This document shows, one piece after another, positions 35,754 through 44,358 of a stretch of DNA of 64,000 nt. Position numbers and translations under genes: made by a program. How positions within the stretch are numbered: the first letter of the stretch is position 1; every line of letters starts with the position of its first letter. Source of the DNA: an uncultured bacterium (GTDB lineage: Bacteria > Cyanobacteriota > Vampirovibrionia > Gastranaerophilales > Gastranaerophilaceae); NCBI GenBank assembly GCA_949300485.1, contig CASGEL010000001.1:223745-287744 (forward strand), written 5' to 3'. The notes beneath the pieces were generated by a model. That model saw only the letters and a list, made by a program, of their open reading frames with translations, was not told where the DNA came from and did not search any database.

Positions 35754-37248
35754 CCCGTTAAACGATGCGGAATCAATAAGACAACAACGTAACTTGACTA
35801 ATTCACAAAGAAAAAATAATCTGAATACAAAAGAAGGGGTTGTTGTTAACAATTTAATCAAGGATAAAGAATGCATTAAATACAACCTTTCAGATACTAA
35901 AGATACCTATATAATATCTGATAAAGTTCCAATGCCTGATAGTTTATATAAAGACAATACTAAGAAATTAGATAAAAAACTGATTCCTCTAAGCGGTATA
36001 ACTTTAGGGGTTATGGGTTCAATAGCGTTATTGTCAATGTTTTTAAATCGCAGTGCGAAAACTGCAATAGGTTTAGCTAAAGAAAAATGGCTTCCTGCGG
36101 TTACCAGAAATGTTCAGCTAAGCAATGAAAATTTTCAGGTATTTTACCAATTCGTATCAAATCCAAATCGAAAAACATTTATGGCAGGAGTGGGAGTATT
36201 AGCCTTATCCGCAATGGCATTTATGGGTAAAACCTTTTTTGACGGTTACAAAGATATTTGGGTAAAAAGAAAAGAAGCTGATATTCAAAAAAATCTCCAA
36301 GAAAATCTCATTTCTGTGGAAACTCAATCATTTGCAGGAAAAATGCAGATTATCAGAAGTATGCTTTCTAAATACTCAACAGATTTTGAAAAGTATATTA
36401 AAAATGACGGAGATCAAATATTACCGAATTTCGGAAAGAAAAAACTTATGTCTTTTTCGTTTACCTCCTCAAAAAGAGAAAATAAACAATCAATATCTGA
36501 TAATATTGGCAACATTTTTTTAGGACTCGGAACTGCAATAGGAATTGTTGCACTCGGATTTTTATCACTGCGTAGTCTTTCAAAAAGCAAAATTCATCTT
36601 CAAAAAAATTGTGAAGAACTAAAAGACGGAATAAAAGAAATAATTAAAACCTCTACAGATAAAACAAAAGACATAGATAAAAATAATTTAGAACACCTTT
36701 TCATGGCATCAGAGTCAACGGAAGATTTTATAAAAGAACAGATAAAAGCATTAAAATGGGGCACTGATGAAGAAAAAGAGGATTTAATTAAAAAAATTAT
36801 CACTAAAATTAAAACCTCTACTACAAAAGTTAATCCTAATATAGGCGGCGACGGTACTCCAAAGCCTGCATTTAACTCATTTGTGGATGATTATAGAGCC
36901 TTTTTCTATAACTGGCTTTTAGATACAGCAAATCCACAATTCAAACTCCTATTTTTAGGAATAACAGGTATAACAGCTGTAAGTTACGGGGGAAAACTTG
37001 CAGGTGATGCAATAAAAGAAGTTCAGGTAAAAAAAATAAATGCAGAAACCGAACTGGATTTACAAAAACGCCTTGTATCAACAGAATTAAGAAACTTTAA
37101 ATCAAAAAAAGATGCCGCAATAATGCCTTTGGTAGAAGAATTCTATAAACAGGTAGATTCAGGCAAACGTACAAAAGAAGAGTTGAAAACAATGGCAGAA
37201 AATATTTTATTTGAAATTAAAAACGGTCCTCCGTTTGTATATTCATAG
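35743..37248 (+). CDS. Multi-pass membrane protein, lineage-specific
   Basis: Not recognised. 501 residues with about four hydrophobic helices, near 84-103 (SGITLGVMGSIALLSMFL), 148-166, 256-275 (IFLGLGTAIGIVALGFL) and 405-425, separated by long lysine/glutamate-rich segments. The overall build recalls the proteins at 6506-7936 and 44359-45045. The start overlaps the preceding gene by 11 nt and the following gene starts 13 nt after its stop, so 35046-37786 is a three-gene operon. Confidence 0.72.
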   Translation: MNVNPLNDAESIRQQRNLTNSQRKNNLNTKEGVVVNNLIKDKECIKYNLSDTKDTYIISDKVPMPDSLYKDNTKKLDKKLIPLSGITLGVMGSIALLSMFLNRSAKTAIGLAKEKWLPAVTRNVQLSNENFQVFYQFVSNPNRKTFMAGVGVLALSAMAFMGKTFFDGYKDIWVKRKEADIQKNLQENLISVETQSFAGKMQIIRSMLSKYSTDFEKYIKNDGDQILPNFGKKKLMSFSFTSSKRENKQSISDNIGNIFLGLGTAIGIVALGFLSLRSLSKSKIHLQKNCEELKDGIKEIIKTSTDKTKDIDKNNLEHLFMASESTEDFIKEQIKALKWGTDEEKEDLIKKIITKIKTSTTKVNPNIGGDGTPKPAFNSFVDDYRAFFYNWLLDTANPQFKLLFLGITGITAVSYGGKLAGDAIKEVQVKKINAETELDLQKRLVSTELRNFKSKKDAAIMPLVEEFYKQVDSGKRTKEELKTMAENILFEIKNGPPFVYS

Positions 37249-37261
37249 AGGTAAATATTTT

Positions 37262-37786
37262 ATGATTCAGCAAATTCAAACAATTTCATACATAAATCCA
37301 TACCAAAAGACTCAACCTGTCATGCAATATAAGCCTTATGCATGTACATCCTGCCAGCTGCCAAATGCAGGAAGAAACTATTGTATATTTGATAAAAATG
37401 AAGTTGATTATTTTGTTAGCCAAAAAGAACAAGCACTGCCTTATCTTACAGAAATCTTAAAGCATTCTAATAATGAAGCACAGGTAACAGAAACTTTATA
37501 TATATTAGACAGAATGCATGATAACGGCACAAAAGGAATTGATAAGCTATACCCTGTATTGGCAAGATTTAATGACACACAATCTGCAAATATTCAAACA
37601 TTTTTAGCTGGTATCTATCGCAAAATACAGGTTCCTGATGCATTTGGCCCTTTGGTTAAAATGCTTATACAAAATTCTCTAAAACCTCACAACCCAAATC
37701 AGCCTTTTGATCCTAATGAAGAAATCGGCGGTGCGATTTTGAGTTATATTTCAGATAGGTTTTCAAATAATGTAAATAAGTGTTAA
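37262..37786 (+). CDS. HEAT-like repeat protein
   Basis: 174 residues from ATG 37262, supported by AGAGG 8-10 nt upstream; the frame opens at 37211 but that part overlaps the previous gene. After a polar N-terminus with YACTSCQLP (one CxxC) come helical repeats (YLTEILKHSNNEAQVTETL and IQTFLAGIYRKIQVPDAF) that look like HEAT repeats. Probably a scaffold acting with the membrane protein encoded just before it. No catalytic motif. Confidence 0.68.
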   Translation: MIQQIQTISYINPYQKTQPVMQYKPYACTSCQLPNAGRNYCIFDKNEVDYFVSQKEQALPYLTEILKHSNNEAQVTETLYILDRMHDNGTKGIDKLYPVLARFNDTQSANIQTFLAGIYRKIQVPDAFGPLVKMLIQNSLKPHNPNQPFDPNEEIGGAILSYISDRFSNNVNKC

Positions 37787-37860
37787 ATCGACATCCTTCT
37801 TAATATTCCAAGATAACCTGCATTCCCTTGATAGTAACGAGTTATAGCTCTTTCAAACAA

Positions 37861-37889
37861 TTGACATTCATGCAAAAATACGATAAAAT
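37861..37889 (+). promoter_or_regulatory. Promoter with predicted leaderless transcript
   Basis: TTGACA (37861-37866), 17 nt, TAAAAT (37884-37889); only 7 nt separate the -10 box from ATG 37897, and no Shine-Dalgarno exists. Confidence 0.7.
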
Positions 37890-37896
37890 ATAGTAT

Positions 37897-38718
37897 ATGG
37901 AATTAACAGTTTTAGTTGATAATAACAATCGAGTTGGAAATTGTTTGATTTCAGAACACGGTCTCTCATTTTATATAAAAGAAGATAACGTGGAGCTTTT
38001 ATTTGACTGTGGATCTACAGATGCGTTTATAAAAAATGCATATAAAATGGATATGGATTTGGAACACGTGACTGATATTATTCTATCTCATAGTCATAAA
38101 GATCATGTAGGCGGATTTCTAAGATTACAGTCACTGTATAAAAAGTTTAAATATATCGGACTTGAATTAGAACCTAAAAATGTAATTGCTCATCCTGATG
38201 TTTTTAAAGAAGTTCCACCCCAACAGAAAGAAGAAGGGGAAGAAGAAACCCTAAAAGATGAAACTTTTCATCTTTCTAAAGAAAAATTAGAAAAGTTTTT
38301 TAATTTAACATTAACAGATAAACCTGTTCGCATTACACCAAAACTTATTTATTTAGGGCAAATACCATTAAAATATGGAAATGTAAAAGATGATTATGCA
38401 CCTGATGAAACAGCATTAGCATACAAAGCCAAAGATGGGCTCATTATTATTTCAGGATGTTCTCATAGTGGTGTTGAAAATATAATTGAACATGCGAAAC
38501 TAGTTACAGGTGAAAATCGTATTCAAACAATAATAGGAGGCCTCTACCTAATTAATAGAGATGGCGATGAAATTAATGCTCTCGGTAGATACTTACAATC
38601 TCAAAATATTAAGCAAATTTACCCTTGTCACTGTACAGACTTAGAATCAAAAATTATACTTTCAAAATTTGTTATTATCAAAGAGGTTAATACCGGTAAA
38701 AGATATAAATGGGAATAA
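37897..38718 (+). CDS. Metallo-beta-lactamase-fold hydrolase
   Basis: 273-residue MBL-fold protein with the metal-binding HSHKDH (HxHxDH) at about 64-69 in LSHSHKDHVGG, further ligands in SGCSHSGVEN (about 190) and PCHCTD near the C-terminus. The layout matches archaeal/bacterial proteins annotated as dihydropteroate-related MBL hydrolases. The specific substrate is unknown. Its promoter predicts translation from a leaderless mRNA. The convergent HTH gene ends 6 nt later. Confidence 0.85.
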   Translation: MELTVLVDNNNRVGNCLISEHGLSFYIKEDNVELLFDCGSTDAFIKNAYKMDMDLEHVTDIILSHSHKDHVGGFLRLQSLYKKFKYIGLELEPKNVIAHPDVFKEVPPQQKEEGEEETLKDETFHLSKEKLEKFFNLTLTDKPVRITPKLIYLGQIPLKYGNVKDDYAPDETALAYKAKDGLIIISGCSHSGVENIIEHAKLVTGENRIQTIIGGLYLINRDGDEINALGRYLQSQNIKQIYPCHCTDLESKIILSKFVIIKEVNTGKRYKWE

Positions 38719-38724
38719 CTTTTC

Positions 38725-39129
38725 CTATGAATGAATTTGAAACGGACATTTAGTACAATGAGCTTTAGGATGGAGGATTAAATTATCTTCTAGATCATAC
38801 ATTTTCGCAATACGTGTAACTAACGGTGCTCCGCACTTTGGACATTTTAAACCTCCGGCCCCATTTAAAATAAGATTTTTTAAGCTTTCAATAATTTCAG
38901 GCGAAATAATATTGCTTGAAATATCTTTTTCTAATTGTTTTATTTCCATAGGATCACATTTCAACACTTTAGCAAGTGCTTGCCTAACTGTAACGGGCAA
39001 AAACAGTTCCTTACCATCTTCAACTTCTTCAATAATGTCCACTGGAACATTCGCAGCGAGTGCAAGACCTTTTTGTGTTAATCCAAGTTCATCTCTTTTT
39101 GTTTGAATAAATCTAGCCAATGTTTTCAT
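38725..39129 (-). CDS. XRE-type HTH protein with C-terminal zinc ribbon
   Basis: 134 residues. The N-terminal half is an XRE helix-turn-helix (FIQTKRDELGLTQKGLALAA, about 7-60), and the C-terminal half is a zinc ribbon with CPKCGAP and CTKCPF. The fusion suggests a DNA-binding regulator that senses metal, redox or a partner protein. It is convergent with the MBL gene and divergent from the low-complexity protein at 39330. A target is unknown. Confidence 0.82.
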   Translation of the reverse strand: MKTLARFIQTKRDELGLTQKGLALAANVPVDIIEEVEDGKELFLPVTVRQALAKVLKCDPMEIKQLEKDISSNIISPEIIESLKNLILNGAGGLKCPKCGAPLVTRIAKMYDLEDNLILHPKAHCTKCPFQIHS

Positions 39130-39257
39130 AACCTATATAATATCACAAATTTTGAATACATATTATATTAAGAAATATTACGATATGTAAAATAGCGAAA
39201 ACTATTGATATTACGGACTTATATCCAACAACTCCTCTAATAAACAGCTCCTTTCAT

Positions 39258-39290
39258 GCAATTTTGGATAAAAAAAATCCTTTATATAAA
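39258..39290 (+). promoter_or_regulatory. Shared promoter-like element, copy 1
   Basis: GCAATTTT (39258-39265), 14 nt, CTTTATATA (39280-39288) followed by AATAAGGGG. Same boxes and spacing as at 40575, 49405 and 58618. ATG 39330 is 41 nt downstream. Confidence 0.6.
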
Positions 39291-39329
39291 TAAGGGGAAC
39301 AAAAATAAAGAAATAACGGGGAAAAGATT

Positions 39330-40448
39330 ATGTTTACAAATATTTCTTATGCGAATATGCCGTTCTGGGGTGTACTGCCAATGGGAATGACAAACTTTGG
39401 AGGAGATACTCAGGTATTTACAATGCCTCCATATAGTAACAGTCAGGTAGGATTTATGTTAAATCCGATGGCACAAGCTATGATTAATAGCAATATGTTT
39501 AACCCTTGGGGAGGAAATTTTGTCCAACCGAATACGCAAATGATTAACAACTATGCACAAAATCTTTTAACCCCGGCATTAAATAATTTAGCAAGTAATA
39601 GCATAAATACTAGCTTGCAAAATATTGCAATGACTAAAACAAGATTAAATTCATTATTACAACAAGATGGAATAACTACTGAACAGAAAAATAAAATTAA
39701 TGAATTACTTGACAGATTGCAAGAACAGGAAGATAAGTTAAAAGATTTAACAAAATCTACAGACTTAGATCCTGAGACAGCATATAAAAAAGCAAGAGAA
39801 ATTGAAGATGAAATAAGAAAAATTGTTAATGAAGCCAGTGAGTTATGGAAGTCATCTACAAGTACGTCAACATCATCTACTACAACTACAACAGATGAGA
39901 CTACCTCCACTGATGAATCCAATTCAACTGAGGAATCCAATTCAACTGATGAGTCTACCTCTACTGAGGAGTCTGATACACCGGAAGGAACTTCTATAGA
40001 CAACTTCTCTCCAGAAGTAGTTGAAATGGTTGATGTATTTAATGATGCAATTCACGTTTGGCATGGTACAGATGATGAAGCATTTGATTTAGTATGTTCT
40101 AATATAAACAAAGATAATGTATTAGAAGTAATGCTGGCTTGGAATAAATATCACTCAGGACAAGATGGCGAATCATTCATGGAAGCCTTTATGTGGGATG
40201 CCGATGCAACGCAGAAAAAACAATTCGGTAAACTAATTGCTCGCGCTCTTAGAGATAGGGCTGTAGAACTTGGAGTTTACAATGAATGCAGAGAAGAATT
40301 TGCCAAAATCGATAAAGAATTAAATTCTTTCTTCTGGATTAGTAATGACATAAGTAAAGAATTTGATTTAATAATTGCAAAATTGGCTGAAAAAACAGAA
40401 AGTCAATACGGTTCAAAACTAACTAAAGGGGAAAATTCCGAAAGTTAA
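39330..40448 (+). CDS. Hypothetical protein with acidic Ser/Thr-rich repeat
   Basis: Not recognised. 372 residues: an Asn/Met/Phe-rich N-terminus (MFTNISYANMPFWGVLPMGM), a coiled coil (about 100-165), a low-complexity linker made of repeated STDES/STEES units (about 172-222), and a folded-looking C-terminal domain (about 225-372) with DNFSPEVVEMVDVFNDAIHV. No signal peptide is clear. The linker is encoded by a tandemly repeated DNA stretch at about 39880-39980 and may vary in length between strains. It carries copy 1 of the shared promoter element. Confidence 0.75.
   Translation: MFTNISYANMPFWGVLPMGMTNFGGDTQVFTMPPYSNSQVGFMLNPMAQAMINSNMFNPWGGNFVQPNTQMINNYAQNLLTPALNNLASNSINTSLQNIAMTKTRLNSLLQQDGITTEQKNKINELLDRLQEQEDKLKDLTKSTDLDPETAYKKAREIEDEIRKIVNEASELWKSSTSTSTSSTTTTTDETTSTDESNSTEESNSTDESTSTEESDTPEGTSIDNFSPEVVEMVDVFNDAIHVWHGTDDEAFDLVCSNINKDNVLEVMLAWNKYHSGQDGESFMEAFMWDADATQKKQFGKLIARALRDRAVELGVYNECREEFAKIDKELNSFFWISNDISKEFDLIIAKLAEKTESQYGSKLTKGENSES
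39880..39980 (+). repeat. Degenerate tandem repeat coding for STDES/STEES units
   Basis: Units of about 27 nt such as GAATCCAATTCAACTGA and GAGTCTACCTCTACTGA recur four to five times in frame within the 39330 gene. Confidence 0.7.
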
Positions 40449-40524
40449 TAATTTACGATTCCTCAATATAAGAGAAATGTGAATATGATGATTAATAGGT
40501 TAGAAAAGTAGTGTAGAAATTTAT

Positions 40525-40554
40525 ATCCTTGCAAATCTTGCAGGGATTTTTTTT
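40525..40554 (+). terminator. Terminator of the 39330 gene
   Basis: ATCCTTGCAA pairs with TTGCAGGGAT (one G-T) around ATC, followed by T8. Confidence 0.9.
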
Positions 40555-40574
40555 ATAAATTTTTGTAAAATTAG

Positions 40575-40609
40575 GCAATTTTTTTTATGAAAAATACTTT
40601 ATATAAATA
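40575..40609 (+). promoter_or_regulatory. Shared promoter-like element, copy 2
   Basis: GCAATTTT (40575-40582), 14 nt, CTTTATATA (40597-40605), then AATATATAGG. ATG 40635 is 29 nt downstream. Confidence 0.6.
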
Positions 40610-40634
40610 TATAGGAAATAAATAAGGGATATCT

Positions 40635-41105
40635 ATGAGTTTACAGGCAGGCAAAATTATATCTGAATTTGACTATAAATATGGTACCACTGATTATGCC
40701 GTAAATTTACGTAAAATATACGGTAATAACGGATACCAAAAATACGTTGCCAAAATGAACAGCATCATGTCTAAAGATAAAGATTTAACCAATCCTATAG
40801 CCGAAAGTAAAAAAGAATATATTGCAGCAAAAGAATTGCAATATAAAGAAGCTCTTGCAAATTTAGGCAAGACTCGCAGTATCTGGAATAATTATAAGAA
40901 TACATACAGTACAAATTTAAACAATGCAATTGCCCAAAACGGCGGAATCTCCCTAAATGGTTCACAAAAACAAAATATTTTGCGCAATTCAGGCGATGGC
41001 GCAGCTCTTGCTTATAATAACTTTAATGATGCACAATCAGAAGTTGATTATGCTCTGAGCCTATACAACGATGCAACACATAGCGGTATGAGCTATTTAT
41101 CTTAA
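40635..41105 (+). CDS. Small helical hypothetical protein
   Basis: Not recognised. 156 residues, mainly charged and helical (AAKELQYKEALANLGKTRSI), no membrane segment or signal peptide. AAGGG lies 8 nt before the ATG. It stands alone between the terminator at 40525 and rpsO, and has copy 2 of the promoter element shared with 39330, 49473 and 58677, so it is probably expressed with those genes. Similar coiled-coil character to the small protein at 49473. Confidence 0.7.
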   Translation: MSLQAGKIISEFDYKYGTTDYAVNLRKIYGNNGYQKYVAKMNSIMSKDKDLTNPIAESKKEYIAAKELQYKEALANLGKTRSIWNNYKNTYSTNLNNAIAQNGGISLNGSQKQNILRNSGDGAALAYNNFNDAQSEVDYALSLYNDATHSGMSYLS

Positions 41106-41209
41106 TGCTTTTTAACATCATGTATTGATTTTTTTTTTTGAACATATTATTATTTTCCTTGTAGAGTGCTTACGCCAATAATCACTCAACAAGAAAAGGA
41201 AAAACTAAT

Positions 41210-41479
41210 ATGTCAATCAACTTAAAAAACAAACAAGAAATTGTTAAAGAATTCGGCAAGAACGAAAAAGATACAGGTTCATCAGCTGTTCAAATCGCTA
41301 TGATGACTCAGAAAATCAGTGAATTAACAGAACACCTTAAGTCTAACAAGAAAGATTTCGCTACAAAAAGAGGTCTTTTGATGATGGTAGGTAAAAGAAA
41401 AAGATTATTAGCTTATGTTAAATCACAAAACCTTGACGAATACAGAGAATTGATTAAAAAATTAGGTATCAGAGGTTAA
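41210..41479 (+). CDS. rpsO: 30S ribosomal protein S15
   Basis: 89-residue S15 that binds 16S rRNA in the central domain. The sequence GSSAVQIAMMTQKISELTEHL, the KDFATKRGLLMMVGKRKRLL segment and the end YRELIKKLGIRG are canonical. AAAAGGAAAA precedes the ATG. The leader contains GAGTG and CACTC that could pair; S15 often represses its own translation through its leader, but that is not shown here. A terminator follows. Confidence 0.98.
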   Translation: MSINLKNKQEIVKEFGKNEKDTGSSAVQIAMMTQKISELTEHLKSNKKDFATKRGLLMMVGKRKRLLAYVKSQNLDEYRELIKKLGIRG

Positions 41480-41493
41480 TCTGAAAAACTTTT

Positions 41494-41524
41494 AAAGACC
41501 GGCCTTGAAAGGTCGGTCTTTTTA
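41494..41524 (+). terminator. Terminator of rpsO
   Basis: AAAGACCG...CCTT pairs with AAGG...CGGTCTTT around GA, with one mismatch, followed by T5. Confidence 0.88.
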
Positions 41525-41547
41525 GTAAAAAGAAAACAGGGAGTTTT

Positions 41548-42750
41548 ATGAAAACATTAAAATCAATGCGTTTACACATAGGTATTTTCGGAAAAACTAA
41601 CGTTGGTAAATCTTCTTTATTAAATAGAATTACCAATCAGGATGTATCTATTGTTTCAGACATTGCAGGCACAACAACCGATGTAGTTGAAAAATCAATG
41701 GAACTTTTACCTGTGGGGCCTGTAAATTTCTTGGATACTGCAGGAATTAATGATTCAACGGTTTTATCTGCTGAACGTATTGAAAAAACGATGAAAATTT
41801 TAAATAGGGTAGATGTTGCCATTATTGTATGTGACTATACAGGTATTGATAATTATGAACAATCGCTTATTGATAAGTTTAATGAACTAAAAATCCCTTT
41901 TTTAATTCTTGTAAATAAAACAGACCTCAGACAACCTGATAAAAATGTTTTGGAAAAATTAAACAAATTATGTAAATATGTTTTAATTACCTCTGCTTTA
42001 TCAGATAAAGATTTGGTTTATAGATTTAAAGGAACGTTAGTTAAATTACTTCCTGATGAATTTATTAATTCGCCTAAAATTGCCGGAGATTTAGTTCCGG
42101 AAAAAAGTACGGTAATTTTAGTTATTCCGATAGATAAAGAAGCTCCGAAAGGACGTATAATACTTCCGCAAGTTCAGGTTTTGAGAGATTTACTGGACAG
42201 CAACTGTTTGAGTTTGGTTGTTAAAGAAAATGAATTAAAAGAAGCTCTTGATAACTTAAAAACTCCGCCTGCACTTGTTGTTACAGATTCACAAGCTTTT
42301 AAACAAGTATCAGAAATAGTACCTGATGAAATTCCTTTGACATCTTTTTCAATACTGTTTGCAAGGTTGAAGGGTAATCTAGAAGCTTTTGTGAACGGTG
42401 CAAAAGCTATTGATAATTTGAAAGACGGCGACAGAGTTTTAATACTGGAAAGTTGTACTCATCATGCAATAGAAGATGATATCGGAAGAGTAAAAATACC
42501 TCGATGGTTAAAACAAAAAACCGGAAAAGATTTAATTATTGAAAATATGGCAGGTCATGACTTTCCTGATATTTCCAAATATGCTCTCATTATTCATTGC
42601 GGTGCTTGTATGACAAACAGACGTGAAGTTTTATCAAGAATTTTAATAGCTTCTCAAAATGGAGTACCTATTTCAAACTATGGAGTTGTAATTTCATACT
42701 GTCTTGGAATATTGCCAAGAGCATTAAGAATATTTAACCTACAAAAATAG
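41548..42750 (+). CDS. hydF: [FeFe]-hydrogenase maturation GTPase HydF
   Basis: Scaffold that holds the 2Fe subcluster made by HydE and HydG and delivers it to HydA. The 400 residues include a GTPase domain with GKTNVGKSSLLN (about 14-25), GTTTD and DTAG, a dimerisation domain, and a C-terminal cluster domain with CTHH (about 303) and HCGAC (about 351), the conserved C-x-H...H-C-x2-C. GGGAG precedes the ATG. It is convergent with hydG, 5 nt between stops. HydE and HydA are not in the window. Confidence 0.96.
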   Translation: MKTLKSMRLHIGIFGKTNVGKSSLLNRITNQDVSIVSDIAGTTTDVVEKSMELLPVGPVNFLDTAGINDSTVLSAERIEKTMKILNRVDVAIIVCDYTGIDNYEQSLIDKFNELKIPFLILVNKTDLRQPDKNVLEKLNKLCKYVLITSALSDKDLVYRFKGTLVKLLPDEFINSPKIAGDLVPEKSTVILVIPIDKEAPKGRIILPQVQVLRDLLDSNCLSLVVKENELKEALDNLKTPPALVVTDSQAFKQVSEIVPDEIPLTSFSILFARLKGNLEAFVNGAKAIDNLKDGDRVLILESCTHHAIEDDIGRVKIPRWLKQKTGKDLIIENMAGHDFPDISKYALIIHCGACMTNRREVLSRILIASQNGVPISNYGVVISYCLGILPRALRIFNLQK

Positions 42751-42755
42751 ATTCA

Positions 42756-44177
42756 TTAAAATCTGAAATCACGTTGCCCGTTATGAATTTTTTCAAGATT
42801 TTGTTCTACAATACACTCTATTTTAGAATTTTCAAGAGTTCTTAGTTCTTTTTCTATCAACTGTTCTCCGATTTTTTTAGTGTCAGGAGATGCATAGTCT
42901 TCTAAATACTCTTTTAACGTCATTATGGCATTCGGATGACAGAAATTATGAATTTGCTGTTCTTTGCAGATTGCCATAAACCTATCGCCTACTCGTCCTT
43001 CTCGATAACATGCAGTACAAAAACTCGGAACATAACCAAGCTCCATCAACCATCTTATAACTTCATCAAGAGTTCTTCTATCCTCTACATCAAATTGAGC
43101 AGTATCTTCTTCAGATTCATCCTCTGGATGTGCATAACCTCCGACACTTGTTTTTGAACCTCCGCTGATTTGTGATATGCCGAGTTGTAAAACTCTTTCT
43201 CTGCATTTTTTTGACTCTCTTGTTGAAATGATCATACCGGTATAAGGTACAGCAATTCTTATACAAGCTACAATTTTTGCAAATGTATCATCGTCAATTC
43301 CGTTATCGAAAGTTGACGGGTCAATGTCATCAGCTTTTCTTATACGAGGAACAGAAATTGTATGAGGGCCAACACCAAATACGGCTTCTAAATGTTCAGC
43401 ATGCATCAAAAGTGCCGAAAATTCATATCTGTATAATTCCAGACCAAACAAAACACCTAAACCTACATCATCAATTCCTCCCTGCATCGCTCTGTCCATA
43501 GCCTCAGTATGGTATGCATAATTGTGTTTTGGGCCTGTCGGGTGAAGCCTTTCATATGATTCTTTGTTGTAAGTTTCTTGAAATAGGATATATGTTCCTA
43601 TACCTGCTTCTTTTAGTTTTTTGTAGTTTTCAACGGTTGTTGCGGCAATATTAACATTAGCTCTTCTTATCGCACCGTTTTTATGATGGATTGAATAAAT
43701 AGTTTTTAATGATTCTAAAACATACTCAATAGGATTATTTACGGGATCTTCGCCTGTTTCTATTGCCAAACGTTTATGCCCCATATCTTGCAGTGCTATA
43801 ACTTCTTCCCTGATTTCATCTTGGGTCATTTTTTTACGTGGAATATGCTTGTTTTTAGCATGATACGGACAATATACACAGCCGTTAACGCAATAATTTG
43901 AAAGGTATAAAGGTGCAAATAAAACAATTCTGTTTCCGTAATAATCTTCTTTTATCTTCTTTGCAAGTTCAAAAATTTCCTGATTTTTCTCTTCTATCTC
44001 ACAATCTAATAAAACTGCGGCTTCTCTATGTGATAAACCTTTTCCAAGACGAGCTTTATCAAGAATTTTATCAATAAGTTCAACATTATTTTTGTTTTCT
44101 TGAGCATATTTTAAAGAAGCTAAAACTTCCTCATGATTTATGAATTCTTCGGCCTTACCAGATTTCGGATTATACAT
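42756..44177 (-). CDS. hydG: [FeFe]-hydrogenase maturase HydG (tyrosine lyase)
   Basis: Radical SAM enzyme that splits tyrosine into p-cresol and dehydroglycine to yield CO and cyanide for the H-cluster. 473 residues. The SAM cluster motif is CVNGCVYC (about 99-106) in LSNYCVNGCVYCPYH; the auxiliary-cluster motif near the C-terminus is CTACYREGR and a later Cys in FCHPNA. GGGAGAGG precedes the ATG, and a perfect dyad AAGCCG-TAT-CGGCTT lies between the -10 region and the ribosome binding site, a possible operator. Confidence 0.97.
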   Translation of the reverse strand: MYNPKSGKAEEFINHEEVLASLKYAQENKNNVELIDKILDKARLGKGLSHREAAVLLDCEIEEKNQEIFELAKKIKEDYYGNRIVLFAPLYLSNYCVNGCVYCPYHAKNKHIPRKKMTQDEIREEVIALQDMGHKRLAIETGEDPVNNPIEYVLESLKTIYSIHHKNGAIRRANVNIAATTVENYKKLKEAGIGTYILFQETYNKESYERLHPTGPKHNYAYHTEAMDRAMQGGIDDVGLGVLFGLELYRYEFSALLMHAEHLEAVFGVGPHTISVPRIRKADDIDPSTFDNGIDDDTFAKIVACIRIAVPYTGMIISTRESKKCRERVLQLGISQISGGSKTSVGGYAHPEDESEEDTAQFDVEDRRTLDEVIRWLMELGYVPSFCTACYREGRVGDRFMAICKEQQIHNFCHPNAIMTLKEYLEDYASPDTKKIGEQLIEKELRTLENSKIECIVEQNLEKIHNGQRDFRF

Positions 44178-44196
44178 ATTTACACCTCTCCCATAT

Positions 44197-44211
44197 AAGC
44201 CGTATCGGCTT
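44197..44211. promoter_or_regulatory. Dyad in the hydG leader
   Basis: Perfect inverted repeat AAGCCG-TAT-CGGCTT, just downstream of a TATAAT-like box on the minus strand. It could be a repressor site or a small RNA hairpin. Confidence 0.45.
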
Positions 44212-44274
44212 TTATATTATAATAAAACTTTAAGAATAAAAGTAAAGCTATTCTTTTTCAAGTTTTTTATAGAC

Positions 44275-44329
44275 AAAAAGATTCTTCGTATTTATTGTTA
44301 TTTTCAAAATATTAACGAAGAATCTTTTT
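44275..44329 (-). terminator. Terminator after the 44359 gene
   Basis: AAAAAGATTCTTCGT pairs perfectly with ACGAAGAATCTTTTT across a 25-nt loop; T runs exist on both strands. Confidence 0.8.
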
Positions 44330-44358
44330 TACAATTATATTAAAATTATATTTTATTA

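Noticed and set aside
39880..39980. CRISPR-like repeat array
   Set aside because: Units are in frame, degenerate and without unique spacers; they code for a low-complexity linker.
39551..40003. A 150-codon minus-strand frame with repeated DSSVELDSSVE units
   Set aside because: It is the antisense of the repeated linker in the 39330 gene, which has a ribosome binding site and promoter element.
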